The notes beneath the pieces were generated by a model. The model did not search any database and was not told the DNA's origin. It saw only the letters and a program-made list of their open reading frames with translations. Both the position numbers and the translations under genes were made by a program. From Candidatus Kuenenia stuttgartensis (GTDB lineage Bacteria; Planctomycetota; GCA-002687715; CAIWVZ01), in the NCBI GenBank assembly GCA_945860915.1, contig CAMARR010000002.1:124001-188000 (forward strand): 64,000 nucleotides of DNA, read 5' to 3'. This document shows, in pieces, positions 16,827-25,889 of the stretch (position 1 is its first letter; each line of letters opens with the position of its first letter).

Positions 16827-17909
16827 TTAGAGGGGGGCGGCGCGAGCGACGGGTTTTGGCAAAAGGGCCACAAGTCGCGCCTTGAGCGACTGTTCCCCCG
16901 CCGATGTCGGGAAAGCCGCGGTGAATCCTGCCATCGCACAGCGCACAACGTGCCCTCTGGTTGGAGCCTCAAGCAGTGCAATCAGGCGCGTCTTGCTGAA
17001 TGACGGATGCCGTTTCAGGGTTCCGAAAATCTCGATTGTCCATTCGCGGCCGCCGACAACTTCCACGGCAACCAGGGCCGGAGTGACTCCGGCATCCAAG
17101 AGCTTGACTAGATCGCCCATGCTCGGCAGTGGGGCCGCCGCATAGCCCTCAGGGACCGACCTTCCCACCATGATCGCAGCCGATTCGCCTCCGATTACGA
17201 GTATTGAGGCTGCCTTGACTTCGACATCATCGACCGAAACGCCGTCTCGAAACTCGCTGGGGCGCGATGTACGTACCGGCTCAACGAGCTCGGAAACCTC
17301 TGGTTCAGGAGGCTCAAGCTCCGATGCCGCAAGAATGGGGAACATCACGGCTGCAGCGTCCGTGGGAAGCGCGATCACGCAGGGTGATTCAAACAGGCCG
17401 TCGACATGGATCTTGCCCGTCGACACGATGAAAGTCGATGCCGCAAGCTCATCGGTTCCGACATCGAGTTGGATGGGCTCGATTTCAAACTTCAACTTCG
17501 ACCCACAGGACTCTCGCGAAACATCCGAGAGCCCCGCCATCAGGAAATTCCCGACTTCGCCGAGCGCTTCCGAGTCTCCGTCGGTGAAACTGATCTTGTC
17601 GGGGGCAGCCAACCTCTCGCTGATCGTTGCCTCGGCCACCATCTGCACCAGTAGAGCGAGACCGAGTGCGCCCGTGCGATTGGTCACCACGAACGAGCAG
17701 CCCGTAACCCCTCCGGTGATGGTCGCACGAAACATGACGGCGTCCATCGGAAGCAGCGTTTTGAGCGATGCGGTGTCGACTATCGCCCCTTTTGCCGACT
17801 CAAATGCGATCGGTCGGCCAATGAGCATCTCGAAATTGGCCTGCATCTTCTTCGCTGCGGGCGCGAAAAGTGCGTCGTCGTACGTAAGTGCGGGCGAAAT
17901 TGGTGGCAA
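16827..17909 (-). CDS. CheX/CheC-like protein with degenerate receiver-like C-terminus
   Basis: A 360-residue protein. Residues about 10-190 resemble the CheC/CheX/FliN-type chemotaxis phosphatase fold, with a single ExxN signature (Glu118, Asn121 in EALGEVGNFLMAGLSDV). Residues about 235-350 look like a CheY-like alpha/beta domain, but the phospho-acceptor aspartate is not evident (VGRSVPEGYAAAPLP, then TPALVAVEVVGG). A conserved threonine/serine and lysine are also not clear. It could be a phosphatase or a scaffold in a signalling system, but no chemotaxis gene lies nearby. The start is TTG at 17909 with GAGGA well placed upstream; an in-frame TAG lies 33 nt before it. Confidence 0.5.
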   Translation of the reverse strand: MPPISPALTYDDALFAPAAKKMQANFEMLIGRPIAFESAKGAIVDTASLKTLLPMDAVMFRATITGGVTGCSFVVTNRTGALGLALLVQMVAEATISERLAAPDKISFTDGDSEALGEVGNFLMAGLSDVSRESCGSKLKFEIEPIQLDVGTDELAASTFIVSTGKIHVDGLFESPCVIALPTDAAAVMFPILAASELEPPEPEVSELVEPVRTSRPSEFRDGVSVDDVEVKAASILVIGGESAAIMVGRSVPEGYAAAPLPSMGDLVKLLDAGVTPALVAVEVVGGREWTIEIFGTLKRHPSFSKTRLIALLEAPTRGHVVRCAMAGFTAAFPTSAGEQSLKARLVALLPKPVARAAPL

Positions 17910-18090
17910 AGACGGATCCTCAGAGAGTCCATCGGGAATCTAGACCCAAAGGGTGAATCACAATTCGCGCCAAACGTGATGGGTGGTGTCGAGACCTTCA
18001 GGAGCCGATGAAGCGAGGCATCTCCATATATGCAACCCCATACGAATCTTGACTTCCCCTTAACAACGTGGTGTCATTCTTCAGTCGCTT

Positions 18091-18498
18091 ATGAGTAAAT
18101 CCACCGTAATGACGCAACCCTCGACCCGCAAAGGGGGTGGAGTCGTGATCCGCGTTCAGCGCGGCCGAATTGAGTGCCTTCTCGTGACGTCGCGATCCCG
18201 ACCCGATCGGTGGATCCTTCCGAAGGGAACTGTTGATGCCGGAGAGACTTACGAACAGGCGGCACGCCGCGAAGTCTCTGAGGAGGCCGGAGTGAAGGTG
18301 CGGCTCATGGCGCAGCTCGGAGTGTTGCGTCGTCCCGGGCAGGTTATGACCTACTTCCTGTACCGCTACGTCGCAGACGCGTCGTGGCCCGAGGAAGGTC
18401 AACGCCAACGTCGCTGGGCAAGCCTGAGCGATGCAGAGCGGATGGTGCCGTGGTCGCTTCGAGAGCTCATCGCTCTCGCATCGCGCTACGAATACTGA
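18091..18498 (+). CDS. Nudix hydrolase (diphosphoinositol-polyphosphate-phosphohydrolase-like)
   Basis: A 135-residue Nudix hydrolase. The Nudix box is GETYEQAARREVSEEAGV at about residues 51-68, with all catalytic glutamates present, preceded by the WILPKGTVDAG segment typical of the DIPP/Ap4A-hydrolase-like subgroup. Such enzymes cleave diphosphoinositol phosphates, diadenosine polyphosphates or polyphosphate. It sits 33 bp before ppk1 in the same direction, which makes a link to polyphosphate or nucleotide-polyphosphate turnover attractive but unproven. Confidence 0.88.
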   Translation: MSKSTVMTQPSTRKGGGVVIRVQRGRIECLLVTSRSRPDRWILPKGTVDAGETYEQAARREVSEEAGVKVRLMAQLGVLRRPGQVMTYFLYRYVADASWPEEGQRQRRWASLSDAERMVPWSLRELIALASRYEY

Positions 18499-18531
18499 CC
18501 GCACGACCGTCCGCGTCCGACAGGATCGCCC

Positions 18532-20715
18532 ATGGCTCACCCGAGATACCCCGCAGACTCGTACGTCAACCGCGAACTATCGTGGCTCGACTTCAACCAC
18601 CGAGTCCTCGATGAGGCCCGGGATACGACCAATCCACTTCTTGAGCGACTGAAATTCCTCGCAATTTCGGCGAACAACTTGGACGAGTTTTTCGAAATCC
18701 GCGTCAGCGGTGTTCATCAGGCCGTGATGGCCGACGTCGAAGCGCCTGGGCCAGATGGACTTTCCTCCAGCGATCAACTGCACCGCATCTGCGAGAAGGC
18801 AACGGAGTTCTACGCAACGCAATACCGCGTGTGGAACGACGAGATTCGCCCGGAGCTCGCCCAAGCAGGCCTCTTTCTCGGAGCAACGCCGGAGATCTTG
18901 CGAGAGCATTACGCCGAACTCGAAGCGTACCTCGACGAACGCCTCATGCCCGTGCTGACGCCTATTGTCGTCGACCCAGCGCACCCCTTCCCCCGCGTCG
19001 AGAATAAGTCCCTTTGCATCGGCGCCCTGCTGCGCCGTCCCGGCATCAAGCAGCTTCGGCTTGGCGTTGTCACGGTTCCACGAGTGCTTCCGCGACTGGT
19101 CGCCGTTCGAGGGGCGACGCAACCGACCTACGTCTTCGTCGGAGAACTCGTTCGACACTTCATCTCCCGAGTGTTCCCGGGCTGCGAGATCATCGCGACC
19201 GCCGAATTCCGCGTGACGCGTAACTCGAATCTGTACGTCGACGAAGAGGGCGCGCAGAATCTGCTTGAGGCGATCAGCGAGGAACTCCGTGAACGCAAGA
19301 AGGGTGACGCAGCACGACTCGAAATCGGCGACGATGCAACGACCGAGCTCGAAGCCATGCTCGCCGATGCCGTCGAGTTAACCCGCGACCTCGTTTTCCG
19401 GGTCCCCGGGCCAGTGAACCTCCATCGGCTCATGACCGCATATGGATTGGTCTCTCGCCCAGATCTCAAGTTTCCCGCCTTTCAGCCAGCTGAACCGACT
19501 TGGGCCGAAGGCGGGCGTTCCTACCTCGAACGCCTTGGCTCACGTGACATTTTGCTCCACCACCCTTTCGACTCGTTCAATCCTGTATCCGGGTTCCTCT
19601 TCGCAGCCGCCAATGATCCACGCGTACTCGCGATTAAGGCGACGCTCTACCGCACCGGCGACGACTCGCCTGTAGTCAACGCGTTGCTCCATGCAGCGCG
19701 TGCGGGAAAACAGGTCACCGCGGTCGTCGAACTCAAGGCTCGATTCGATGAAGCCACGAATATCCAGTGGGCTCGCACGATGGAGGATGCGGGTATCCAA
19801 GTGGTCTATGGTCTCGTTGGCCTCAAGACCCATTGCAAACTTGCGCTTGTCGTGCGCGACGAGGGTGACCGCCTGCAACGCTATGCACATCTTGGAACCG
19901 GAAACTACAACCCCGCGACGGCTCGAATTTACACGGACCTGTCGTTGCTTACATCCGACGAGGGCATCACGACAGACGTCGCCAACGTATTCAACCTGCT
20001 GACGTCATTCTCGCGACCCGCTTCATACGCTCAACTTGTCGTCGCGCCCGACAACATGTTGACGGCCCTCCTCCGCAGCATCACGATCGAGACCAATGAA
20101 GCCAAGGCGGGGCGACCCGCGCACATCATCGCAAAGACGAACGGACTCGTGGACCATGACATCATCGACGCGCTCTACGACGCATCGAAGGCTGGCGTGA
20201 AAATCGACCTCATCGTTCGAGGTATCTGCGGTCTCCGAGCCGGCGTTTCGGGCCTCTCGGAGCGCATCCGAGTCGTGAGCATGGTCGGGCGCTTTCTCGA
20301 ACACAGCCGGATCTACTACTTCCACAACGCAGGTACACCGCAGGTCCTCGTCGGGAGTGCAGACCTCATGCCCCGCAACCTGCGCGGCCGAATCGAGGTG
20401 CTGTTTCCGATCCTCGATCCCATGTTGGCAAAACACGTTCGCGACGAAATCCTCGGCGTCTATCTCGAAAATCGCCCGCGCATCCGGACACTTGATTCTG
20501 ACGGTGTCTATCGTTCGATCCCAAAGGAGCAATGGACCGACGGCCGCGATCCCCATGCGATTTTCATGGCTCGCGCAGCGCAGCAGCCGGAGGGCACCGC
20601 TCCCGTGCCACCCCCGCAACCCAAAGCGCGGAAACCACGATCGACAGCAGGCCGTCGCAGGACCAGTCCTACAACCAGTCCCTCAACCGAGCCCGGTCAC
20701 GACACGCCAAAGTAG
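18532..20715 (+). CDS. ppk1: Polyphosphate kinase 1
   Basis: A 727-residue PPK1 that reversibly polymerises the gamma-phosphate of ATP into polyphosphate, usually at the membrane. The N-terminal domain motif YVNRELSWLDFNHRVLDEA and NNLDEFFEIRVSG are diagnostic. The autophosphorylated histidine lies in GLKTHCKLALVVRD (His434), followed by RYAHLGTGNYNPATARIYTDL. The last about 45 residues are a Pro/Thr/Ser/Lys-rich tail absent from most homologues. A Nudix hydrolase gene precedes it by 33 bp, and a ROK kinase of polyphosphate-glucokinase type is encoded at 34921-35673. The stop is only 20 bp from the convergent repeat-protein stop. Confidence 0.95.
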   Translation: MAHPRYPADSYVNRELSWLDFNHRVLDEARDTTNPLLERLKFLAISANNLDEFFEIRVSGVHQAVMADVEAPGPDGLSSSDQLHRICEKATEFYATQYRVWNDEIRPELAQAGLFLGATPEILREHYAELEAYLDERLMPVLTPIVVDPAHPFPRVENKSLCIGALLRRPGIKQLRLGVVTVPRVLPRLVAVRGATQPTYVFVGELVRHFISRVFPGCEIIATAEFRVTRNSNLYVDEEGAQNLLEAISEELRERKKGDAARLEIGDDATTELEAMLADAVELTRDLVFRVPGPVNLHRLMTAYGLVSRPDLKFPAFQPAEPTWAEGGRSYLERLGSRDILLHHPFDSFNPVSGFLFAAANDPRVLAIKATLYRTGDDSPVVNALLHAARAGKQVTAVVELKARFDEATNIQWARTMEDAGIQVVYGLVGLKTHCKLALVVRDEGDRLQRYAHLGTGNYNPATARIYTDLSLLTSDEGITTDVANVFNLLTSFSRPASYAQLVVAPDNMLTALLRSITIETNEAKAGRPAHIIAKTNGLVDHDIIDALYDASKAGVKIDLIVRGICGLRAGVSGLSERIRVVSMVGRFLEHSRIYYFHNAGTPQVLVGSADLMPRNLRGRIEVLFPILDPMLAKHVRDEILGVYLENRPRIRTLDSDGVYRSIPKEQWTDGRDPHAIFMARAAQQPEGTAPVPPPQPKARKPRSTAGRRRTSPTTSPSTEPGHDTPK

Positions 20716-20735
20716 CGTCGCGCCGGGCTCTTGCT

Positions 20736-23700
20736 TTACTTCGCCTTCAGCGTGACGTTGACTCGTGTCGTCTCGCCAGACCGAACCGTGAATTCTCCGG
20801 TTGCCTCGGACTCAGGCGCGCTTCCATCGATGTTGTAGGTGTAGATCCCAGGCGCGAGTCCCCGGATAACGATAGGCTTTCCTGCGGCGCCTGACGTGGG
20901 CTCTGGCGTCGGCTGCTTCGGATCTTTCGGCGTGACTTGAACGAAGCGGAATCTCGCTTCACCGTCGACTAGAAGTTCAACTGCGCCACCTGATTGAGTC
21001 GTGAAATCGGCTCGCACGACCTGCCCCTCCACAACCGTAACCGGGTCCTTCGAAACGGGTTGGTGACCTTTCGACTTCACTGTTACGTTCCACGGCCCGG
21101 CCGCCATGTGCGCAATGCGGTACGACCCATCAGCGCCGGTCGTGACCGGATTCTTGCTGTCAAATGTCATGATGTCGGGAGCATCGTCGCCAGAGGTCGA
21201 AATTGCCATTGTCATGATCGACGCTGATCGCGACCCGCCGTTACGGGAAGCCTCCACGCGCGCCCCGACTACGGCAGCGCCCGAATCATCGCGCACGAAT
21301 CCCTCGATCACACCTCCGGGGAGCTTCAGCGTCACCTGAGTGTCAGCACCCTCTTCAAGTTCGGCTGGTGCCGAGACGGTCTCTGGCGCGTCTTTGGGGC
21401 GACAATTGACGTTCCAAGAACCAGGTTCGATTCCGTCGAAGTGGAACTGCCCGCGATCGTCCGTCACCACGGACTTGCCGGACATTCCAAAGATGGATCC
21501 CATCCCTTCGTGACTCAATTCAACGCGGATGCCAGCGACGGGCCCGCCTGCATCAATCACCACTCCAGAAACACGAGCCGGCCGTGGCACGCGAACGTCG
21601 GCCGTCACCGTCTCGGAGCCGAGAACAACGACGGGAACCCCAGAAGGAGGAGGCGGTTGACCGCCTTCGGTTCGACGGTCGACAAAACCCAACGTCTCTT
21701 TCTCCAGTTCCAGCCGGTACTTCCCGGGACGGACGTCCGAGAACAGGAATCGTCCGTCCGCGTCCGAAATCGCCTTCATGTCGGGGGACGACGACCCAAA
21801 TCGCATACCGGAGATCGCTACCATCGAATCCTCGTCCGGGCTGTCAATCTCGCGGATTACGGACTTTCCGGGAACTGGGGTTCCATCCGCTGTCAACACG
21901 CGTCCCGTGATCTTGCCCGCCTTGGACAACACCACTTTCACTTCCGCGCGACCGCGCAGCTCCACCACGACAGGTGTGCTGCTCGCGAGGAAACCATCGA
22001 GTGCCACCTCGACCATCCAGTTCCCATCTGGGAATCCAGTGAGGGTGAATTTGCCGTCTTCGCCTGACTTGGCCTTGGCGATCGCGCCGGATGCCGAGGT
22101 GCCTCTGTACGTTGAACCAACCCGGTGTGCGGGCGACGCGCTTAGTGTGCTTACAGCCATGCCGGAGCCCACCATTGCGGTTCGCGGTCCGGAAGGGTCG
22201 TTTGCGTCCGGCATTGCATGCAGGCTCACCTGTGCATCCTTCAGAAGAACCCCCTGCTCATCACAAACGCTCCCCACGATCGTGCACTCCGCCAGCATCT
22301 TGAAGTCCATCTTGCGAACTTCACCAGCCACAAGTGCCGTGATGTTGAATTCCGTACGCCCGCATCCACCTGCAACGACATCAATGGAGACATCACCGGT
22401 CCCCACAACCACCGCGATGAGGTTCGGCGCCAGAGGAAGACCGGACACTTTGGCGGCATCCGCACCTCTTAGAATCAGCGGAGCCCCCGGGCCCGCGCTG
22501 GGTACCTGCCTCCACGAGAATGCGTTCGAGACCACTGAGATTTTCGGATCGATAACCGGCTTGCCGTCCGCGTCAATCAGCAACCCGGCCGCCATGCCAC
22601 CCCGCTCAACTTTGACTACAACCTCGCTCGCGCCGGCGGAAGCCTCCGCTGGCTTGCCCACGAATCCGGGGGCCGTAGCAGTGAGTTTGTAATTGCCGTC
22701 GACGATGCCCGCGATCCTGAAACTTCCGTCGGCTCCAGTCGGAACCGACTTCGTCGATCGCGGACCGATATCAGCGGATTCCATGCCCATTATGGGCACA
22801 ACAGCCCCCGTGTCTTTTGCGCGCTTGGAAATGACGCCGGCGCTCACCATGGCACCTTCAACTGGACTTCCATCCGCGTCCACGACACGACCCGTAATTG
22901 TCTTGCCGAGAGTCAATGAGATGGCCGGTGCTTCCACCTGGGCCTTCAGGTCTGCCACGACGAAGACATCCTCCGATCGGACGCAATCTGCCGAGGAGGC
23001 GTTCACACGATACCGGCCGGCGTCCAAGCCACCGGCGACCCAGCGACCAGCTGCGTCGGTCTGAATCGAACGATCGGATCCGCCGCCTCTCATCCCACGG
23101 GAACCAAACATAAGATTCGGGATGTTCGAGTTGTCAGCAGCGGAGCGGACTTGCACCAAAGCCCGCGGAAGCGGCTTGCCATTCGGTCCGATGACGATTC
23201 CGGTCAAGACTGCAGCGGGCTTAAGAACGATCGTAGCGAGCTTGAACGGTTCTTCTTCAGGCACCACGAGGTTGACGATCTGCGTCCTGAAATTCATGTG
23301 TTTGAACTCGAGGTCAAACGCGATTCTGATTGGAACTCCGCGAAGGAAAAAGCGGCCATCGGCGTCAGATTCCGCCGGCTTGGGAAGCCGGACGGTCCGA
23401 TCGAGGCCGACAAACGCATTCATCGCTTCGATCGTGACCTTCGCGATGGGCTTCCCATCTTCGCCGACCACCCGGCCCGTGACGGCACCCCTTTCGCTCG
23501 GGACCTCGGTGGCATTTTCCTCGGCGGCGATGCGTTCACCTTCGTAGCGAGACGCACCAATCTTGCCGCCGTCACTTGCGACGGGATCAACGGGTCCGGG
23601 TTTCGGCAGTGTTGAGTCCGACGTGCTGGACTCGGCTGACGTCTGAGTGACGACCTGCGTCGATGACTCGCTAAGAGTCAGCCAATAGAAGACACCGCCT

Positions 23701-23741
23701 GCCAAAAGAAGCAGGGCTGCGATTCCTAGAATTCCACGCAT
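20736..23741 (-). CDS. Large exported carboxypeptidase-regulatory-like repeat protein
   Basis: About 1001 residues, with an N-terminal membrane anchor or signal (MRGILGIAALLLLAGGVFYW) followed by an extracytoplasmic region built from about eight carboxypeptidase-D regulatory-like beta-sandwich repeats. Each repeat opens with a G-x-V-x-D-x-x-G-x-P motif, for example GRVVGEDGKPIAKV, GIVIGPNGKPLPRA, GRVVDADGSPVEGA, GLLIDADGKPV, GRVLTADGTPVPGK and GFVRDDSGAAVVGA. The start at 23741 has AAGGA seven bases upstream; the frame stays open further upstream but has no RBS there. No catalytic motif is seen, so a structural or surface-display role is likely. The family is common in planctomycetes. Confidence 0.8.
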   Translation of the reverse strand: MRGILGIAALLLLAGGVFYWLTLSESSTQVVTQTSAESSTSDSTLPKPGPVDPVASDGGKIGASRYEGERIAAEENATEVPSERGAVTGRVVGEDGKPIAKVTIEAMNAFVGLDRTVRLPKPAESDADGRFFLRGVPIRIAFDLEFKHMNFRTQIVNLVVPEEEPFKLATIVLKPAAVLTGIVIGPNGKPLPRALVQVRSAADNSNIPNLMFGSRGMRGGGSDRSIQTDAAGRWVAGGLDAGRYRVNASSADCVRSEDVFVVADLKAQVEAPAISLTLGKTITGRVVDADGSPVEGAMVSAGVISKRAKDTGAVVPIMGMESADIGPRSTKSVPTGADGSFRIAGIVDGNYKLTATAPGFVGKPAEASAGASEVVVKVERGGMAAGLLIDADGKPVIDPKISVVSNAFSWRQVPSAGPGAPLILRGADAAKVSGLPLAPNLIAVVVGTGDVSIDVVAGGCGRTEFNITALVAGEVRKMDFKMLAECTIVGSVCDEQGVLLKDAQVSLHAMPDANDPSGPRTAMVGSGMAVSTLSASPAHRVGSTYRGTSASGAIAKAKSGEDGKFTLTGFPDGNWMVEVALDGFLASSTPVVVELRGRAEVKVVLSKAGKITGRVLTADGTPVPGKSVIREIDSPDEDSMVAISGMRFGSSSPDMKAISDADGRFLFSDVRPGKYRLELEKETLGFVDRRTEGGQPPPPSGVPVVVLGSETVTADVRVPRPARVSGVVIDAGGPVAGIRVELSHEGMGSIFGMSGKSVVTDDRGQFHFDGIEPGSWNVNCRPKDAPETVSAPAELEEGADTQVTLKLPGGVIEGFVRDDSGAAVVGARVEASRNGGSRSASIMTMAISTSGDDAPDIMTFDSKNPVTTGADGSYRIAHMAAGPWNVTVKSKGHQPVSKDPVTVVEGQVVRADFTTQSGGAVELLVDGEARFRFVQVTPKDPKQPTPEPTSGAAGKPIVIRGLAPGIYTYNIDGSAPESEATGEFTVRSGETTRVNVTLKAK

Positions 23742-23988
23742 GAGGCATCCTTCCGGGCACATCCCGACGAAGTCGTCGGAAGCCAATCCTGTCAAAGCAC
23801 CACAACGTCCGATGCGATTCAATCGCCAACCCATGACGTCGACAGGATGTTACGAACCCGAAACCGCCCGCGCTCCCTAATTGTGGAAACATGGCCGGTG
23901 CTCGAAAGCGGAATAGTCGTTGGGATTTGCAATGTACAGCAAGTTCGCTGCAGCGCGCACCGGCCCCGCCTTCGTCGCAGCAACGTCC

Positions 23989-24017
23989 TTGCTTTTTTGC
24001 TCTCCAACGCCGATAAT
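23989..24017 (+). promoter_or_regulatory. Candidate promoter of the efflux operon
   Basis: TTGCTT at 23989-23994 and GATAAT at 24012-24017 are spaced by 17 bp, placing a start about 10 nt before the ATG at 24033. This lies in the 291-bp divergent gap between the repeat protein and the Cys-rich small protein. The -35 match is weak, the -10 good. I saw no clear metal-regulator operator. Confidence 0.35.
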
Positions 24018-24032
24018 CTCTGCAGTCGTCCC

Positions 24033-24407
24033 ATGCGTATTTGCGTCATCTTCACTCTCCTCCTGATGCTGCCGGCCTTTGTGCTGCCTGGCGGTGTTGC
24101 GGGCGTGCATTGCTTGGCGGCATGTTGCATGGACGATGAGCTCGGGGATGCGTGCTGCGGCGAGACCTCACGCCCGGGGCTTCAGATCTCGGAGATTCCC
24201 TCGTGCTGTCTCGAATCTGCGGCGTGGGTTACACCAAATCTCGCGCCGGGGACTCTTCCTGAACTCCGACTCGATCTGGATTGCCAGCGCCCTTCCCTTC
24301 CGACTATTGCCTTCGCCCGGCGCGATGATCAGCGTCCGTCGGCTTGCGCCCGCGAGCAAATCCTGCGACCGCCCGACCGCGGTCGCATATCTCAGCTCCT
24401 GATCTAA
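24033..24407 (+). CDS. Small Cys-rich exported protein, first gene of efflux operon
   Basis: A 124-residue protein beginning with a signal-like segment (MRICVIFTLLLMLPAFVLPG) and then a Cys-rich stretch HCLAACCMDDELGDACCG plus a further CC pair, seven cysteines within about 45 residues. The remainder is hydrophilic and unremarkable. Small Cys- or His-rich exported proteins often head metal efflux operons, so periplasmic metal binding is a fair guess. It lies 63 bp before the TolC-like gene in the same direction. The frame extends upstream to a start at 23847, but the signal-peptide ATG at 24033 with a candidate promoter just before it is preferred. No family recognised. Confidence 0.55.
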   Translation: MRICVIFTLLLMLPAFVLPGGVAGVHCLAACCMDDELGDACCGETSRPGLQISEIPSCCLESAAWVTPNLAPGTLPELRLDLDCQRPSLPTIAFARRDDQRPSACAREQILRPPDRGRISQLLI

Positions 24408-24470
24408 GACGAACCCGCTCGTACGTCGGAACCATCCCGGTCCGATGTCACCCGCTTGGAGTTCGTCTTC

Positions 24471-25889
24471 ATGTCCATCAGTTCCCGTCGAGGCGCAAGG
24501 CGCCCGACCCTCATCATTCTGGTTTCCGTCGCGGCGACCCTCGGATGCGCGCTTCCGCCGTCCGAGCCGCTCGACACGGGCGTTCTTCTCGCGAATCTCG
24601 AGAGGCGCGACGACGATCCACGCGTCGCGCTGACGGCGCTTGACCGCCTCGGATGGGTGCCGGTGTTCGCACGGCCCGATACACGACCGGCACCGCGCGG
24701 CAGCATTGAATGGTGGCGTGAACGTTCGGTGGCATTCCATCCCGATGTGCGACTCGCGCGCAGGGACCTCGAAGCGACGATGGCTCTCGCTCGAGGCGCC
24801 AGCGCCCCTGAACCGATTGAACTCAATCTCGAGGTCGCAAACTTACAAGCGGGCACTGAGAACGACCTCATGGCGACGTTCGATCTGCTCGGACTGTTGG
24901 GGCTTGGTAGAAGCGCGAAGGCCGCGCTTCTTGCAAAGGCTGAAGTCCGAGCAAAGCACGCAATTCTTGAGGAAGTTACGTGGCGCGCGATTCGGGCAGT
25001 CGCGAGGACACTTGGTGAGACTGAAGCGGCTACCGAGCGGGAATTGGGTCTTGCGAGGCTACTCGAAGAACTCCGCCCGCTCATGTCCAGAGCCCGCGCA
25101 GCAGCATCTCGAGGTTGGCTCTCCAAGGGAGCCATGGCACGCGCGGAGGCCCTCATCAATGAAATTGAAGGCGAGCGTGCGATGGCTTCCGTTGATCTCG
25201 CTCGCCGCCGAGCAACCCTCGCAACCGAGGCCGGCCTTCCACCCGGCGAAACGGATGTCTTTCCAATTGCGCGCACCGCTTTGACAAGAACAGATCAGAC
25301 GGCCGTAGTTCCGGATATCCCATCCACAATTGAATTGCTCGGACGTATGCCACTCCTGCGCCGACTCAGCCTTGAATACGCTGTAGCGGATGCAAACGTC
25401 GCCGCGGTTGCAGCCGAGAATTTCCCAAATCTCGCAATCGGACCCAGACTAATCATCGACCCCATGTCAACCCTTGGAGGACTCGTTGCAGAGTCGTCCC
25501 TCCCGTGGCCAACCTCCGTCGATTCGCAAGTGGATGCCGCAATCGCCCGACGCGCTCAAGCGAGGGAGGCACTTGAGGACGCGGTACTCCGCGCTGCGCA
25601 CAACCTGAAAGCTCGACACCACGCGACTCGCATCCTTCACGATCAGGTCCATGTCAATCTCCGTGCGCGCCGCGAATCGGTGGACGCATGGTGGTCGGCA
25701 GCCACGGGCGCCTTCGAGGCCGATCTGATGCGATTTGAAGATGCGCTGATGGTCGCGGAGGCTCGAATGCGTTTCATTACGACGCAAGCTCTGCTTCAGC
25801 TTGAACTCGCAAACGCGCATGATGAACTTCAGGAAGCACTCGGCCCGTCACAGATGACAGTCGATCGACAAGAGAGGATATCTCCATGA
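24471..25889 (+). CDS. TolC-family outer-membrane efflux protein
   Basis: A 472-residue outer-membrane efflux protein (OEP/TolC/CusC superfamily) providing the exit duct of a tripartite pump. The N-terminus ends in AATLGCA, a plausible though imperfect lipobox. Most of the chain is long amphipathic helices rich in Ala, Arg and Glu, with the family features ARRDLEATMALA near residue 90 and a second helical repeat after VADANVAAVAAENFPNL. The start is ATG at 24471 with GGAG nine bases before. The stop overlaps the next start (ATGA), linking it to the HlyD-type adaptor. CusC-like metal export is possible given the Cys-rich neighbour. Confidence 0.75.
   Translation: MSISSRRGARRPTLIILVSVAATLGCALPPSEPLDTGVLLANLERRDDDPRVALTALDRLGWVPVFARPDTRPAPRGSIEWWRERSVAFHPDVRLARRDLEATMALARGASAPEPIELNLEVANLQAGTENDLMATFDLLGLLGLGRSAKAALLAKAEVRAKHAILEEVTWRAIRAVARTLGETEAATERELGLARLLEELRPLMSRARAAASRGWLSKGAMARAEALINEIEGERAMASVDLARRRATLATEAGLPPGETDVFPIARTALTRTDQTAVVPDIPSTIELLGRMPLLRRLSLEYAVADANVAAVAAENFPNLAIGPRLIIDPMSTLGGLVAESSLPWPTSVDSQVDAAIARRAQAREALEDAVLRAAHNLKARHHATRILHDQVHVNLRARRESVDAWWSAATGAFEADLMRFEDALMVAEARMRFITTQALLQLELANAHDELQEALGPSQMTVDRQERISP

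Noticed and set aside
17170-17943. 257-codon plus-strand frame opposite the CheX-like gene
   Set aside because: Ser/Thr-rich shadow composition with no domain; the minus frame has a good RBS and a coherent fold.
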